Positions 46,872 through 56,352 are shown, counted from the first letter of the stretch. The stretch is 64,000 nucleotides of DNA from an uncultured beta proteobacterium (GCA_903960915.1 CAJCCO010000120.1:80940-144939), one strand, 5' to 3'. Made by a program: numbers and translations. The notes: generated by a model from the sequence alone, not told the origin.

Positions 46872-47266
46872 AGGTTTTTCTGGACACCAATGTGTGGCTG
46901 TCGGCCACCGTGTTTGCAGGTTTGTGCGCAGAGATTTTGACAGCGTCGGCTCAGCGCAACTGGCTGCTGACCACGCGCTTGGTGCAGTCTGAGGCGCACG
47001 AGGTGTTGAGCCGCAAGTTTCCACATTTGCCACAATCCCTGGCCTTGTTTGATTCGATTTGGTCTGAGGCAGCCTGTGTGCCGGACGTGCATGAACCAGC
47101 TGAAGACAACGATGTGCGTTTGGTGCGGGCCGCCCAAGCGGCTGGCGCACTGGTGTTTGTGACAGGCGACCGTCGGGTGTTGGGCTGGGGCATGCAAGGC
47201 GATATGCAAATACTCACCCCCCGAGATACCTGGATGCGCTTGTTTTTACAAAACGGCGCCAATTGA
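46868..47266 (+). CDS. PIN-domain toxin (putative toxin-antitoxin PIN family)
   Basis: The 132-residue PIN domain has FLDTNVWLSA with Asp6, SEAHEVLSRKF with an acidic residue, EDNDVRLVRAAQAAGALVFVTGDRRVL with the clustered Asp residues. It resembles the PIN family annotated as toxin component of RHH-PIN modules. The start is TTG at 46868, overlapping the antitoxin stop. Confidence 0.83.
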   Translation: MKVFLDTNVWLSATVFAGLCAEILTASAQRNWLLTTRLVQSEAHEVLSRKFPHLPQSLALFDSIWSEAACVPDVHEPAEDNDVRLVRAAQAAGALVFVTGDRRVLGWGMQGDMQILTPRDTWMRLFLQNGAN

Positions 47267-47321
47267 GGGGTCTTGACCTGCGGCAAGCCGGGCGCCAGCC
47301 GCGCGGCTTAAACTGCTTTGC

Positions 47322-48167
47322 ATGATGCCTTCTCCCCCGCCGCCCACGCCCTCTGCCGACCGTGCGCTAGCTGCGTCGGCGGTGCGCCAGATTGGCTTGT
47401 TGCAACCGCTGGAGTGGCTGGCCTTGGCTTGGCACGACATGGCGCGCTGCGGCTGGCTCAGTTTTGCGCACGGCCTGGTGCTGACGCTGGTGGGCTGGCT
47501 GATTCTGCTGGTGGCGCACGACCGCTTCTGGCTGCTGGCCGGTGCGCTGTCTGGCTTTTTGGTGCTGGCTCCCATTTTGGCCACCAGCTTGTACGCGCTG
47601 AGCCGCGCGCTGGAGCGCGGCGAGGCCGCCAACCTGGGCGTGGTGCAAAGCACTTGGTTCACTTGGCAGCGCGCGCATCGCAACAAATGGGGCAACGATT
47701 ACTGGTGCCTGGTGCAGTTTGGCGCGCTGCTGGCGCTGGCCAGCACCGGTTGGGTCATCACCTCGGCGGCTTTCATCACGCTGCTGGCGCCGGTGCCCAT
47801 TGCCACGCCGCTGGACTTTATTCACCACGTGGTGCTGGCCAAAAACGGCGTGCTGTTTGAGGCCTGGCTGGCTTTGGGCGGCGTGTTGGCTGCGCCCATT
47901 TTTGCGTCCACAGCCATTGCCGTGCCCTTGCTGCTGGACCGACGCGTGAGCCTGTACCGCGCGGTGCTGTTGAGCTGGCACGTGGTGTTGGCCAACCCTT
48001 TGCCCATGGCACTGTGGGCGGCGCTGATCATGGGCTTTACCTTGCTGGGCATGGCCTCGGGCCTGCTCGGGCTGATTGCGGTGGTGCCCATGTTGGGCCA
48101 TGCCAGTTGGCACGCGTACCGTGCCCTGGTGGACGCGTCCACCTTGCCGCCCCGGACACCCGGCTGA
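47322..48167 (+). CDS. DUF2189-domain membrane protein
   Basis: The 281-residue protein has about six transmembrane helices after a Pro-rich N-terminus. LAWHDMARCGWLSFAHGL and PILATSLYALSRALERGE are DUF2189 hallmarks; GLLGLIAVVPMLGHASWHAYRALVD closes the domain. Function is not established. Its stop overlaps the start of the DUF2788 gene by one base (TGATG), implying coupled translation. Confidence 0.83.
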   Translation: MMPSPPPPTPSADRALAASAVRQIGLLQPLEWLALAWHDMARCGWLSFAHGLVLTLVGWLILLVAHDRFWLLAGALSGFLVLAPILATSLYALSRALERGEAANLGVVQSTWFTWQRAHRNKWGNDYWCLVQFGALLALASTGWVITSAAFITLLAPVPIATPLDFIHHVVLAKNGVLFEAWLALGGVLAAPIFASTAIAVPLLLDRRVSLYRAVLLSWHVVLANPLPMALWAALIMGFTLLGMASGLLGLIAVVPMLGHASWHAYRALVDASTLPPRTPG

Positions 48168-48379
48168 TGTGGGGCTACACCGAAGCGCAAATTGCGGGCT
48201 TTGGCCTGAGCTTTGGCGTTGGCGCCTTCATGCTCTACATGCTGTTCATCATTGGCCAACTGGCCTGGGAATCGAAGGCTGGCAAGTTTGGCACCTTCGT
48301 CATCTTCCTGGGCCTGGCGTTTGGCATGACGGGCTTTGTGGCCAAGTACCTGATTCAGTGGTTTATTGAGTCACGGTAA
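48167..48379 (+). CDS. DUF2788 small membrane protein
   Basis: The 70-residue product (from the ATG at 48167) has two helices: QIAGFGLSFGVGAFMLYMLFIIGQLAWESKAG and TFVIFLGLAFGMTGFVAKYLIQWF. This is the DUF2788 pattern, widespread in beta- and gammaproteobacteria, without assigned function. It overlaps the end of the convergent Pat gene by nine bases. Confidence 0.83.
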   Translation: MWGYTEAQIAGFGLSFGVGAFMLYMLFIIGQLAWESKAGKFGTFVIFLGLAFGMTGFVAKYLIQWFIESR

Positions 48380-51088
48380 CTGGTTTAGCGCGGCCTGAAG
48401 CGGTAACACAATGGCACGGGTGGGGTCGCCATCGGCCTTGTAGGCTGCTTCTTCAAACCCCAACTCGCGCGCCAGTTTCAGCATGCGATCGTTGTAGTCC
48501 AGCACCGTGGCCACCAGGCGCTGCGTGCCCTGGCTGCGCAGGTAGGCAATCAGCTTTTGCATCAACAACAGGCCCAGGCCGCTGCCTTTGAGGTCTGAGC
48601 GCACGATGACGCCAAACTCGGCGTCCACGTTGTCGGGGTCGGTCATGGCACGCACCACCCCCAGCGTTTGCGTTTGGCCGTCCGGGCCAGGGGCCAAGGC
48701 CACAAACGCGATCTCACGGGCATAGTCAATTTGCACCAGCCGCGCCAGCTCGCTGCGCGCCATGGTGCGCTTGCTATAGAACACCCGCATGCGCACGTCT
48801 TCGGGGTCAAGCTGCTGCAAGAACGCGGCGTGCTGTGCTTCGTCTTCGGGGCGAATCGGGCGCAGCGTGAGCGGGCGGCCTTGCCAGACCTGTGTTTTTT
48901 CCAGCTCGACCGGGTACGGTTTGATGGCAAAGTTGGCCGCCCCTGCGGGCTGCTTGGCGCTGACGCGAATGCGCGCATCAAGCGCCAACACGCCCTCAAA
49001 GTTAACGATGAGCGGGTTGATGTCGAGCTCGGCAATCTGCGCCACCTGGGCCAGCAATTGCGACAAGGCCACCAGCACGCCGTGCAGCGCGGCCTGGTCG
49101 GCGGGCGGGGTGTCACGCCAGCCGGCCAGCAAACGCGCCACCCGGGTTCGCGCTACCAGCGCCTGCGCCAGCGGTGTGTTCAAGGGGGGCAGCGCCACGG
49201 CGCGGTCGGCCATCACTTCCACCGCCGTGCCGCCTTGGCCAAACAGAATGACTGGGCCAAACACCGGGTCGATGCTGCTGCCCACTATCAGCTCTTGCGC
49301 GTGTTGGCGGCGCACCATGGCCTGCACGCTGAAGCCCTGCAAGCGGGCGCTGGGCAGCGCAGTGCCCAGGCGCTCCAGCATGGTGCGGGCGGCGGCTTGC
49401 ACGGCCGGTGCGTCTGGCAAGTTCAACACCACGCCGCCAGCGTCGGACTTGTGCGAAATATCGTCGGACACAATTTTGAGCACCACCGGAAAACCGGTGG
49501 CCTGAGCCGCTTGCACCGCTGCCTCGGGGGTGGGCGCCACACGTTGCGTGGCCACCACCGGAATGCCACAGGCCTGCAGCACGGCCTTGGCTTCAGGCTC
49601 GCTGAGCATCTCGCGCCCCTGCGCCAGCGCCGCTTGCACCAGGGCCTGAATGGTTTCAATGGCCTGGGGGCTGAGCGGCGCTTGGGACGGCACGGCCGGT
49701 GGGGCTTCACTCAGTTCGGCCTGGTTGCTGCGGTAGCGCTGCAACATGGCGAAGGCGTCTACCGCTTGCTCCGGCGTGTCAAAGTTGGCCACGCCGGCAT
49801 CTTGAAACAGATGACGCGCCTGGGCCACCGCCTGGTCGCCCAGCCAGCAGCTCAGCACGCGGGGCGGCTGGGCGGGCAGGGCTGAGTCAGACGGTCGGCG
49901 CACCAGCGGCAGCAGGGCTTGCGCAATGTCGGCACTGGGCACGATGGCGGTGGGTGCATGGATAAAAAGCACGGCGCCAGCTTCGGGCGCGGCCTGCAAA
50001 ATCTTCAGTGCCTCCACATAGCGGGCCACGGGTGCATCGCCAATGATGTCGACCGGGTTGGCGTGCGACCAGTTGGCCGGCAGCACGGCGTCAAGCTGCG
50101 TGCGCGTGGCCTCGCTCAGGCGAGATAGCGGCACCAAGGCGCGCGCTGCGGCATCGGCCGCCATCACACCGGCCCCGCCGCCGTTGGTCAGGATGGTGAT
50201 GGCCTCGTCGCGGTTGCCGCGAAAGCGCGACAGCATTTCGGCCGCCAAAAACAGTTCCTGCAAAGTGTCCACGCGCAGCATGCCGGCGCGCGCAATGGCG
50301 GCGTCAAACACAATGTCAGAACCCGCCAGCGCGCCGGTGTGCGAGGCCGCCGCCAATTGGCCCAGCGCCGAGCGCCCAGCCTTGACGATGATCACCGGCT
50401 TGTTGCGCGCGGCCGCGCGGGCCGCCGACATGAATTTGCGCGGTGACTCGATGGACTCGGCGTAGAGCAGAATAGCGCGCGTTTTGGCGTCACTGGCCAG
50501 GTAGTCCAGCATGTCGCCAAAGTCCACATCGGCGTGCTCACCCAGCGAGACAAAGTGAGAAAAACCAATGCCCTTGCCTTGCGCCCAGTCCAGCATGGCC
50601 GTCACCAGCGCACCAGACTGCGACACAAAGGCCAACTCGCCGGGCTGCGCGTCGATGTGCGAAAAGCTGGCGTTCAGGCCGCTGTGCGGCGACAGCAGGC
50701 CAATGCAGTTGGGCCCCAAAATGCGCAGCAAATGCGGGCGGGCAGCGGCTTGCATGGCCTGTTTTTGCACCGCCGTCATGCCCGCGCTCAACACCACGGC
50801 GGCGCGCGTGCCGCGTTGCGCCAGTTCTTCAATCAAGCCGGCCACCGTATCGGCGGGTGTGCAAATAACGGCCAGGTCCGGCGCCTGCGGCAGGTCGGCC
50901 GTGCGCGCCACCACCAAATGGCCGCCTAGCACCGGGCGCTTGGGGTTGACGGCGTACAAGGCGCCTTGAAAGGCCCCCGCGCTCAGGTTGCGCCATACCG
51001 TGGCACCTACGCTGGCGGGGCGCAACGAGGCGCCAAAGACGGCAATGGAGGCGGGGTCGAACAGCGAATCGAGGTTACGAATGCTCAT
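48371..51088 (-). CDS. Pat-type acyl-CoA-synthetase-like protein/GNAT lysine acetyltransferase
   Basis: The 905-residue protein has a CoA-binding domain (SLFDPASIAVFGAS, residues ~8-21), succinyl-CoA-ligase-like regions (FVSQSGALVTAMLDWA; LTNGGGAGVMAADAA), an ATP-grasp region (~480-690; GFPVVLKIVSDDISHKSDAGGV) and a C-terminal GNAT domain (~735-900; RVFYSKRTMARSELARLVQIDYAREIAFVAL and VRSDLKGSGLGLLLMQKLI). This is the Pat/PatZ layout, which acetylates acyl-CoA ligases at the PKTxxGK lysine. A benzoate-CoA ligase gene lies about 1 kb away. Confidence 0.88.
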   Translation of the reverse strand: MSIRNLDSLFDPASIAVFGASLRPASVGATVWRNLSAGAFQGALYAVNPKRPVLGGHLVVARTADLPQAPDLAVICTPADTVAGLIEELAQRGTRAAVVLSAGMTAVQKQAMQAAARPHLLRILGPNCIGLLSPHSGLNASFSHIDAQPGELAFVSQSGALVTAMLDWAQGKGIGFSHFVSLGEHADVDFGDMLDYLASDAKTRAILLYAESIESPRKFMSAARAAARNKPVIIVKAGRSALGQLAAASHTGALAGSDIVFDAAIARAGMLRVDTLQELFLAAEMLSRFRGNRDEAITILTNGGGAGVMAADAAARALVPLSRLSEATRTQLDAVLPANWSHANPVDIIGDAPVARYVEALKILQAAPEAGAVLFIHAPTAIVPSADIAQALLPLVRRPSDSALPAQPPRVLSCWLGDQAVAQARHLFQDAGVANFDTPEQAVDAFAMLQRYRSNQAELSEAPPAVPSQAPLSPQAIETIQALVQAALAQGREMLSEPEAKAVLQACGIPVVATQRVAPTPEAAVQAAQATGFPVVLKIVSDDISHKSDAGGVVLNLPDAPAVQAAARTMLERLGTALPSARLQGFSVQAMVRRQHAQELIVGSSIDPVFGPVILFGQGGTAVEVMADRAVALPPLNTPLAQALVARTRVARLLAGWRDTPPADQAALHGVLVALSQLLAQVAQIAELDINPLIVNFEGVLALDARIRVSAKQPAGAANFAIKPYPVELEKTQVWQGRPLTLRPIRPEDEAQHAAFLQQLDPEDVRMRVFYSKRTMARSELARLVQIDYAREIAFVALAPGPDGQTQTLGVVRAMTDPDNVDAEFGVIVRSDLKGSGLGLLLMQKLIAYLRSQGTQRLVATVLDYNDRMLKLARELGFEEAAYKADGDPTRAIVLPLQAALNQLP

Positions 51089-51131
51089 GGCTGGTCATGG
51101 CTGCTCAGGACTGCCGTGGCGGTGTCATGGT

Positions 51132-51746
51132 TCAGCCAAAAGGCCGCACGCCAATCAGGTAACCGTGCAACCACATCGCAAACGCCAGCCAGGCGGCCAC
51201 GCCCAGCACCAGCGTGATCAAGGTGGCGCCGGTGTTGCCGCGGATGTAGACGGTGCCGTCACGCCGGTCGCGTTGGCGTGCCGCCTTAAAGTTCAACACA
51301 GCCCAGACCAAAAACGCGCCAAACAACAGCACATGGGCCACATTCCCATTGGCCAGCAGGTGGGCCAGCGCCCAGGTCTTCACGGCCAACACCATGGGGT
51401 GGTGCAGGCGCGCCTTGATGCGGTTGCGCGGCACGTAGGCTGCCGCCAGCAAGACAAAAGAAACCAAGGTCAGCAGCGAGGCCAGGTGGCGCATGCCCAC
51501 GGGCGGGCTCCACAACTGCACCGGCGTTTGCCGCGCCAGGCCAAAGCCCCAAATGATCAGCCCCAGCCCCAGCAGCGACAACAGCGAATACAGCCCTTTC
51601 CAGGCCGGATCGCCCAGGCGCTCACGGGTACGCAGGCGCCAGGGCTCGGCCACGATGCGCACCGAATGCACGCCCAAAAATACCAGCAAACCCAGCACCA
51701 GGTAGACAAGGTTCGTCGGGTAGGTCAGATTCATCAAATTTGCCAT
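51132..51746 (-). CDS. NnrU-family membrane protein
   Basis: The ~204-residue protein has six or so transmembrane segments and the NnrU motifs FLGVHSVRIVAEPWR, LVSFVLLAAAYVPRNRIKARLHHPMVLAVKTWALAHLLANG. NnrU is named from denitrifiers and is related to methyltransferase-like membrane proteins; its exact role is unclear. GGAG precedes the ATG at 51746. No denitrification genes are in the window. Confidence 0.85.
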   Translation of the reverse strand: MANLMNLTYPTNLVYLVLGLLVFLGVHSVRIVAEPWRLRTRERLGDPAWKGLYSLLSLLGLGLIIWGFGLARQTPVQLWSPPVGMRHLASLLTLVSFVLLAAAYVPRNRIKARLHHPMVLAVKTWALAHLLANGNVAHVLLFGAFLVWAVLNFKAARQRDRRDGTVYIRGNTGATLITLVLGVAAWLAFAMWLHGYLIGVRPFG

Positions 51747-51903
51747 GAACAGCTCCAGTGCCAAACCTGGCGCGGCCTTTCTCAGGCAAAGCGCAGGTCT
51801 ATGGGGTGTGCTTGACGGCCGTCATGCACTGCGGCTCATTATCCGGCGTGCTTAAAAGCCCTTAATTAACGCGGATCAAAGCTGCCACCATTAGACGCGT
51901 GGC

Positions 51904-51975
51904 AAATTACCCTAGCCCGTCATTGCGAGCGAAGCGCGGAAATTACCCCAGCCCGTCATTGCGAGCGAAGCGCGG
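51904..51975. repeat. 36-bp tandem direct repeat
   Basis: 51904-51939 and 51940-51975 are identical except at one position (T at 51913, C at 51949). Each contains CCCGTCATTGCGAGCGAAGC. Confidence 0.9.
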
Positions 51976-52038
51976 CAATCCAGGCTGTTTTGTACGCCAC
52001 CATGGACTGCCACGGCCTTGCGGCCTCGCGGTGACGGG
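51952..52038. repeat. Palindromic intergenic repeat element (REP/MITE-like)
   Basis: The ends CCCGTCATTGCGAG and CTCGCGGTGACGGG are inverted with 12 of 14 matches; inner segments GCAATCCA and TGGACTGC pair at 7 of 8. The element could fold into a long hairpin. It lies 20 bases past the bclA stop and could act in termination or RNA stability. Confidence 0.75.
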
Positions 52039-52058
52039 TGTGCTGTCTTTGCGAGCCA

Positions 52059-53636
52059 TTAGCTCGCTTCGCGGGCGCGCAGTTTGAAGCGCTGAATTTT
52101 GCCGGTGGCGGTTTTGGGGAGCTCGGTCAGAAACTCAATCAGGCGGGGGTATTTGTAGGGTGCCAGGCGGTCTTTGACGAAGGCTTGCAGTTCGGCCTCG
52201 GTGGCTTGGGCGCCATGTTTGAGCACCACGAAGGCCTTGGTGCGGGTCAGGCCCTGGGCATCGGGTACGCCAATGACGGCGGCTTCGAGCACGCTGGGGT
52301 GTTGCACCAGGGTGGACTCCACTTCAAAGGGCGACACGTAAATGCCGCTGACCTTGAGCATGTCGTCGCTGCGCCCGGCGTAGGTGTACGAGCCGTCGGC
52401 GTTGCGCACGTATTTGTCGCCGCTTTTGGTCCAGGCGCCCTGGAAGGTGTCGCGCGATTTTTCGCGGTTGCCCCAGTACATCAGCGCGGCGCTGGGGCCG
52501 TTGATGTAGAGGTCGCCGGTTTCGCCGTCGGCCACCGCGCCGCCATCGTCGTCTCGCAGGGCAATGTCGTAGCCGGGGACCGGCCAGCCGGTGGTGCCGT
52601 AGCGAACCTGGCCGGGGCGGTTGGACAGGTAGACGTGCAGCATTTCGGTGGAGCCAATGCCGTCAATTATTTCGACCCCAAAGTGCGCGGTGAAACGCTC
52701 GCCCAACTCGGCTGGCAAGGCTTCGCCCGCCGAGGAGCACAGGCGCAGCGCGGTGTCTTTTTTGGCCGGCAACGCGGGCGAGGCCAGCATGCCGGCAAAG
52801 CCGGTGGGGGCGCCAAAAAAGACGCTGGGCCGGGTGTTGCCCAGGCCGCCCAGCCAACGCTTGAAGGTGGCCTCGGGGGTGGGGCGTTCGGCCATCAGGA
52901 TGACGCTGGCGCCCACGCTCAAGGGAAAGGTCAACGCATTGCCCAGGCCGTAGGCAAAGAACAACTTAGCCGCCGAAAAGCAGACGTCGTGCTCGGTGAG
53001 GCCCAACACGCGTTTGCCATACAGCTCGGCCGTCCAGTAGGGGTTGGCGTGGGTGTGCAGCGTGCCTTTGGGGCGGCCGGTGGAGCCCGAGGAGTAGAGC
53101 CAGAAACCGGGGTCGTCCGGGCTGGTGGGGGCCGCCTGCGCCAGCGGGGCGTGTTGCGCCAGCAAGGCATCAAGCGCTATGGCGCCTGCCGGCAGAACGT
53201 CGGTGGGGCGCGCCACGATGAGGTGCTTGACCTCGTGCGCGGCTTGCACCAGGGCTTGCTGCAGCACCGGCAAGAGCGCCCCAGAGGTGATGACCGCCTG
53301 CGCCCGGCTGTGTTGCAGCATGTAGGCGTAATCGTCGGCGGTGAGCAGGGTGTTCACCGCCACCGGCACGATGCCGGCATACAGCGCCCCGAGAAAGCTC
53401 ACCGGCCAGTCGTTGATGTCGTGCATCAGCAGCAGCACGCGCTCTTCACGCCGCACGCCACTGGCCAGCAGCGCCTGCGCCAGGCGCGCCGCCTGCTCGG
53501 CCAGCGCGCCGTAGCTCAGGCTGCCCTGGTCGTCTATGTAGGCGGTCTTGCCAGCGCGTTGCTGGTTGAGCGTGAAGAGGTGCTGGGCAAAATTGAACAC
53601 GGCACCGGGTGGCTGGATGTGGGCAACTGGGGTCAT
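52059..53636 (-). CDS. bclA: Benzoate-CoA ligase
   Basis: It activates benzoate with ATP and CoA to benzoyl-CoA, the entry of the box pathway. The 525-residue ANL-superfamily enzyme has the AMP loop LYSSGSTGRPKGTLHTH (~175-192), the FAYGLGNALTFPL region typical of benzoate ligases, YGTTGWPVPGYD, and the C-terminal catalytic Lys in LPKTATGKIQRFKLR. PKTATGK is also the consensus seen by Pat acetyltransferases. It lies downstream of boxD on the minus strand, probably one operon. Confidence 0.93.
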   Translation of the reverse strand: MTPVAHIQPPGAVFNFAQHLFTLNQQRAGKTAYIDDQGSLSYGALAEQAARLAQALLASGVRREERVLLLMHDINDWPVSFLGALYAGIVPVAVNTLLTADDYAYMLQHSRAQAVITSGALLPVLQQALVQAAHEVKHLIVARPTDVLPAGAIALDALLAQHAPLAQAAPTSPDDPGFWLYSSGSTGRPKGTLHTHANPYWTAELYGKRVLGLTEHDVCFSAAKLFFAYGLGNALTFPLSVGASVILMAERPTPEATFKRWLGGLGNTRPSVFFGAPTGFAGMLASPALPAKKDTALRLCSSAGEALPAELGERFTAHFGVEIIDGIGSTEMLHVYLSNRPGQVRYGTTGWPVPGYDIALRDDDGGAVADGETGDLYINGPSAALMYWGNREKSRDTFQGAWTKSGDKYVRNADGSYTYAGRSDDMLKVSGIYVSPFEVESTLVQHPSVLEAAVIGVPDAQGLTRTKAFVVLKHGAQATEAELQAFVKDRLAPYKYPRLIEFLTELPKTATGKIQRFKLRAREAS

Positions 53637-53677
53637 GGTGTCTTCTCGGGTTGGCGTTGATTCAAGGGGGTAGCGGT

Positions 53678-55231
53678 TTACAGCGCAGCCAGCACGGCGG
53701 TGCTGGCTTGCAGCGCGCTGCGGCGGTGGTAAAAATTCAGGGCGCGCAGGCCGCCTAGCTCTTCGCCGCCACCAGCCCGGCCTGGGCCACCGTGCAGCGA
53801 CTGCGGCATGACGTTGCCGTGCCCGGTGTGCAACTGCGCCACGTCAGGCGAGACGATGTGCACGCGTCCGTGGCTGTCGGCCAGTTCCAGCGCGGTGCTG
53901 GCCAGCGTGGCCGGGTCGGCGCCAAACAGCGAGCACACCAGCGAACCCTGGCCACGGCGCACCAGCGCCAGCGCGTGGGGCAGGTCGCGGTAAGGCATCA
54001 AGGTGGCTACGGGGCCGAACACTTCGGTGTCATGGGCGCGGTCTGCCGCATCGGGCTGGCGGGTGCCCAAGAGCGTGGGGCCCACGCAGCAGGCCAGGGC
54101 CGGGTCGGCGTCCACCAGGGTGAGCTGGGCGCCATCAAACAAGACCTCGGTTTGGGTTTGCAGATACGCCAGCCCTTCACGCACGCTGTTCAGTTGTGCG
54201 CGGTTGACCAGTGCGCCCATGCGCACGCTGTCATTGCGCGGATTGCCCACGGTGGTTTTGGCCAGGCGCGCGGCAATAGCGGCAGCGGCAGCGTCGTAAC
54301 TGGCCTCGGGCACAAAGACGCGGCGAATGGCGGTGCACTTCTGGCCTGACTTGACGGTCATCTCACGCGCCACTTCTTTCACCAGCAGGTCAAAGGCTTC
54401 GCTGCCGGGCGCGGCGTCGGGCAGCAGCAGGGCGGAGTTGACGCTGTCGGCCTCAATGTTGACGCGCACCGAGTGCTGCACCACGGCCGGGTGCGAGCGA
54501 ATGATGGCGGCGGTTTCGGCCGAGCCGGTGAAAGAGACCATATCCATTGGCTGCAGCGCGTCCAGCAAGCCGGCCGAGCTGCCGCACACCACCGACAAGG
54601 CGCCGGGCGGGAAGATGCCAGCCTGCACCACGTCTTGCACCATGCGCTGGGTCAGCCAGGCCGTGGCGGTAGCCGGTTTGATGACCACCGGCACGCCCGA
54701 GAGCAGCGCGGGCGCGGCTTTCTCCCACAAGCCCCAGGCCGGAAAGTTGAAGGCGTTGATAAACAAGGCCAGACCGCGAATGGGCGTGAACACGTGTTGC
54801 GACGCAAACAAAGGGTCTTTGCCCAGGCGGGCGGCCTCGCCATCGCGCATGAAGTGGCCGTCGCCCAGCGATTCGCCCAGCTTGGCGTAGGTGCTCAGTG
54901 TGAAGATGGCGCCGTCAATGTCCACCGCCGAGTCGGTTTTGACGGTGCCGCTGTTGGCGGTGGCGATGTCGTAGTAGGCGTCGCGGTTGGCTTGCAGCAC
55001 CTTGACCGCCGCTGCCAGCAAGGCAGCGCGTTGGCCGTAGCTCAAGGCGCGCAGAGCAGCGCCGCCTTGTGCGCGCGCAAAGTCAAAGCCGCCCACCAGG
55101 TCCAGGCCGGTGGCGTCCACGCGCACCAATTCGGTCCCCAGCACGGGGTCGGTCAACGCGGTGCCTGTGCCGCTGCCGTTTTGCCATTGGCCACCCAGGT
55201 AGTTGGAAAGAAGCGGGCTTGTCGATTGCAT
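53678..55231 (-). CDS. boxD: 3,4-Dehydroadipyl-CoA semialdehyde dehydrogenase
   Basis: BoxD oxidises 3,4-dehydroadipyl-CoA semialdehyde to the acid with NADP+. The ~517-residue aldehyde dehydrogenase starts MQSTSPLLSNYLGGQWQ and has FINAFNFPAWGLWEKAAPALL (Asn region), KPATATAWLT, GSAETAAII and the catalytic Cys in SGQKCTAIRRVFVPE. The N-terminal layout and box-cluster context separate it from PaaN-like enzymes. The ATG at 55231 was chosen; upstream codons run into the promoter. It is divergent from boxR. Confidence 0.9.
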   Translation of the reverse strand: MQSTSPLLSNYLGGQWQNGSGTGTALTDPVLGTELVRVDATGLDLVGGFDFARAQGGAALRALSYGQRAALLAAAVKVLQANRDAYYDIATANSGTVKTDSAVDIDGAIFTLSTYAKLGESLGDGHFMRDGEAARLGKDPLFASQHVFTPIRGLALFINAFNFPAWGLWEKAAPALLSGVPVVIKPATATAWLTQRMVQDVVQAGIFPPGALSVVCGSSAGLLDALQPMDMVSFTGSAETAAIIRSHPAVVQHSVRVNIEADSVNSALLLPDAAPGSEAFDLLVKEVAREMTVKSGQKCTAIRRVFVPEASYDAAAAAIAARLAKTTVGNPRNDSVRMGALVNRAQLNSVREGLAYLQTQTEVLFDGAQLTLVDADPALACCVGPTLLGTRQPDAADRAHDTEVFGPVATLMPYRDLPHALALVRRGQGSLVCSLFGADPATLASTALELADSHGRVHIVSPDVAQLHTGHGNVMPQSLHGGPGRAGGGEELGGLRALNFYHRRSALQASTAVLAAL

Positions 55232-55296
55232 AAAAAGGCCTTGAAGTCGTGAATAAATGGTTTGCAGACGTCCACACTTGTCTTGACAAAGGGACT

Positions 55297-55310
55297 TGCA
55301 CAAAATTGCA
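55297..55310. promoter_or_regulatory. Putative BoxR operator in the boxD-boxR promoter
   Basis: TGCA-CAAAAT-TGCA fits the TGCA-N6-TGCA form reported for BoxR sites. A further TGCA lies at 55328-55331. Confidence 0.75.
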
Positions 55311-55356
55311 ACATGAATTATTGTGCGTGCACGAACGATAAAGTTTCCCGAGCACC

Positions 55357-56331
55357 ATGTCAAGCACTATATTGCATATTCCTACCACCCCGGCTGATGA
55401 CGCCTTGGACGACCATGCGCCCTTAGCGGGTCTGGCCGCACTCCAAATGAGCACCGAACCGCCCAAGAAACACCCATTTTTAGAGGCGCTGGGCGAGCGC
55501 GTGCGGGCCTTGCGCTCGCGCCGCGGCATGACGCGCAAGGCGCTGGCGCAGTTGGCCGATGTGTCTGAGCGCCACCTGGCCAACCTCGAATACGGCGTGG
55601 GCAATGCCTCTATCTTGGTGTTGTTGCAGGTGGCCGGCGCACTGCAATGCTCGCTAGGTGAGTTGATTGGCGACATCACCACCTCGTCGCCTGAATGGCT
55701 GATGATTCGGGAGTTGCTGGAGCAGCGCGACGAGGCCACCCTGCAGCGCGTGCGCGTGGCGGTGGGCGAAATGCTGGGCACCGGCGGCGGCAATGCCAAC
55801 ACCAGTTCGCGCATTGCGCTGGTGGGCTTACGCGGCGCGGGCAAGTCCACGCTGGGGCAAATGCTGGCTGACGACCTGGGGTTTCCGTTTGTCGAGCTGA
55901 GCCGCGAAATTGAAAAGTTTGCCGGCTGCAGCGTGGCTGAAATTCAAGCGCTGTATGGCGTCAACGCCTACCGCCGCTACGAGCGCCGAGCGCTGGAGGA
56001 GGCGATTCAAATCCATTCCGAGGCCGTCATTGCCACCCCCGGCGGCCTGGTGTCCGACCCGGCCACCTTCAACCAGTTGCTGGCGCACTGCACCACCGTC
56101 TGGCTCAAGGCCGACGCGCAGGACCACATGAAACGCGTGTTGGCGCAGGGCGACACCCGGCCCATGGCCGCCAGCAAAGAGGCGATGGAAGACCTCAAAG
56201 GCATTCTGGCGGGCCGCGCCGCTTTTTATGCCAAGGCCCAACTGCAGGTCGATACCAGCGCCCAGCCACTGGCGCTTACTTTCATGGACCTGCGCGAGCA
56301 GGTGCGCCGCCTGCTGCAATTGAGTGCCTGA
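55357..56331 (+). CDS. boxR: BoxR: HTH regulator fused to shikimate-kinase-like domain
   Basis: BoxR represses box genes until benzoyl-CoA binds. The 324-residue protein has an XRE-type HTH (~45-105; SRRGMTRKALAQLADVSERHLANLEYGVG), a linker, and a shikimate-kinase-like P-loop domain (~150-320) with GLRGAGKSTLGQMLADDLG and FVELSREIEKFAG. The kinase-like half serves as the effector-binding module. It is divergent from boxD and upstream of boxC on the same strand. Putative operators lie on both sides of it, at the boxD and boxC promoters. Confidence 0.92.
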   Translation: MSSTILHIPTTPADDALDDHAPLAGLAALQMSTEPPKKHPFLEALGERVRALRSRRGMTRKALAQLADVSERHLANLEYGVGNASILVLLQVAGALQCSLGELIGDITTSSPEWLMIRELLEQRDEATLQRVRVAVGEMLGTGGGNANTSSRIALVGLRGAGKSTLGQMLADDLGFPFVELSREIEKFAGCSVAEIQALYGVNAYRRYERRALEEAIQIHSEAVIATPGGLVSDPATFNQLLAHCTTVWLKADAQDHMKRVLAQGDTRPMAASKEAMEDLKGILAGRAAFYAKAQLQVDTSAQPLALTFMDLREQVRRLLQLSA

Positions 56332-56352
56332 ATAAAATCTGCAAAAAAGTGC

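Larger units (their letters stand above)
51747..52058. other. Intergenic region with repeat element
   Basis: No gene is supported; the right half is filled by the direct and inverted repeats described separately. Confidence 0.6.
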
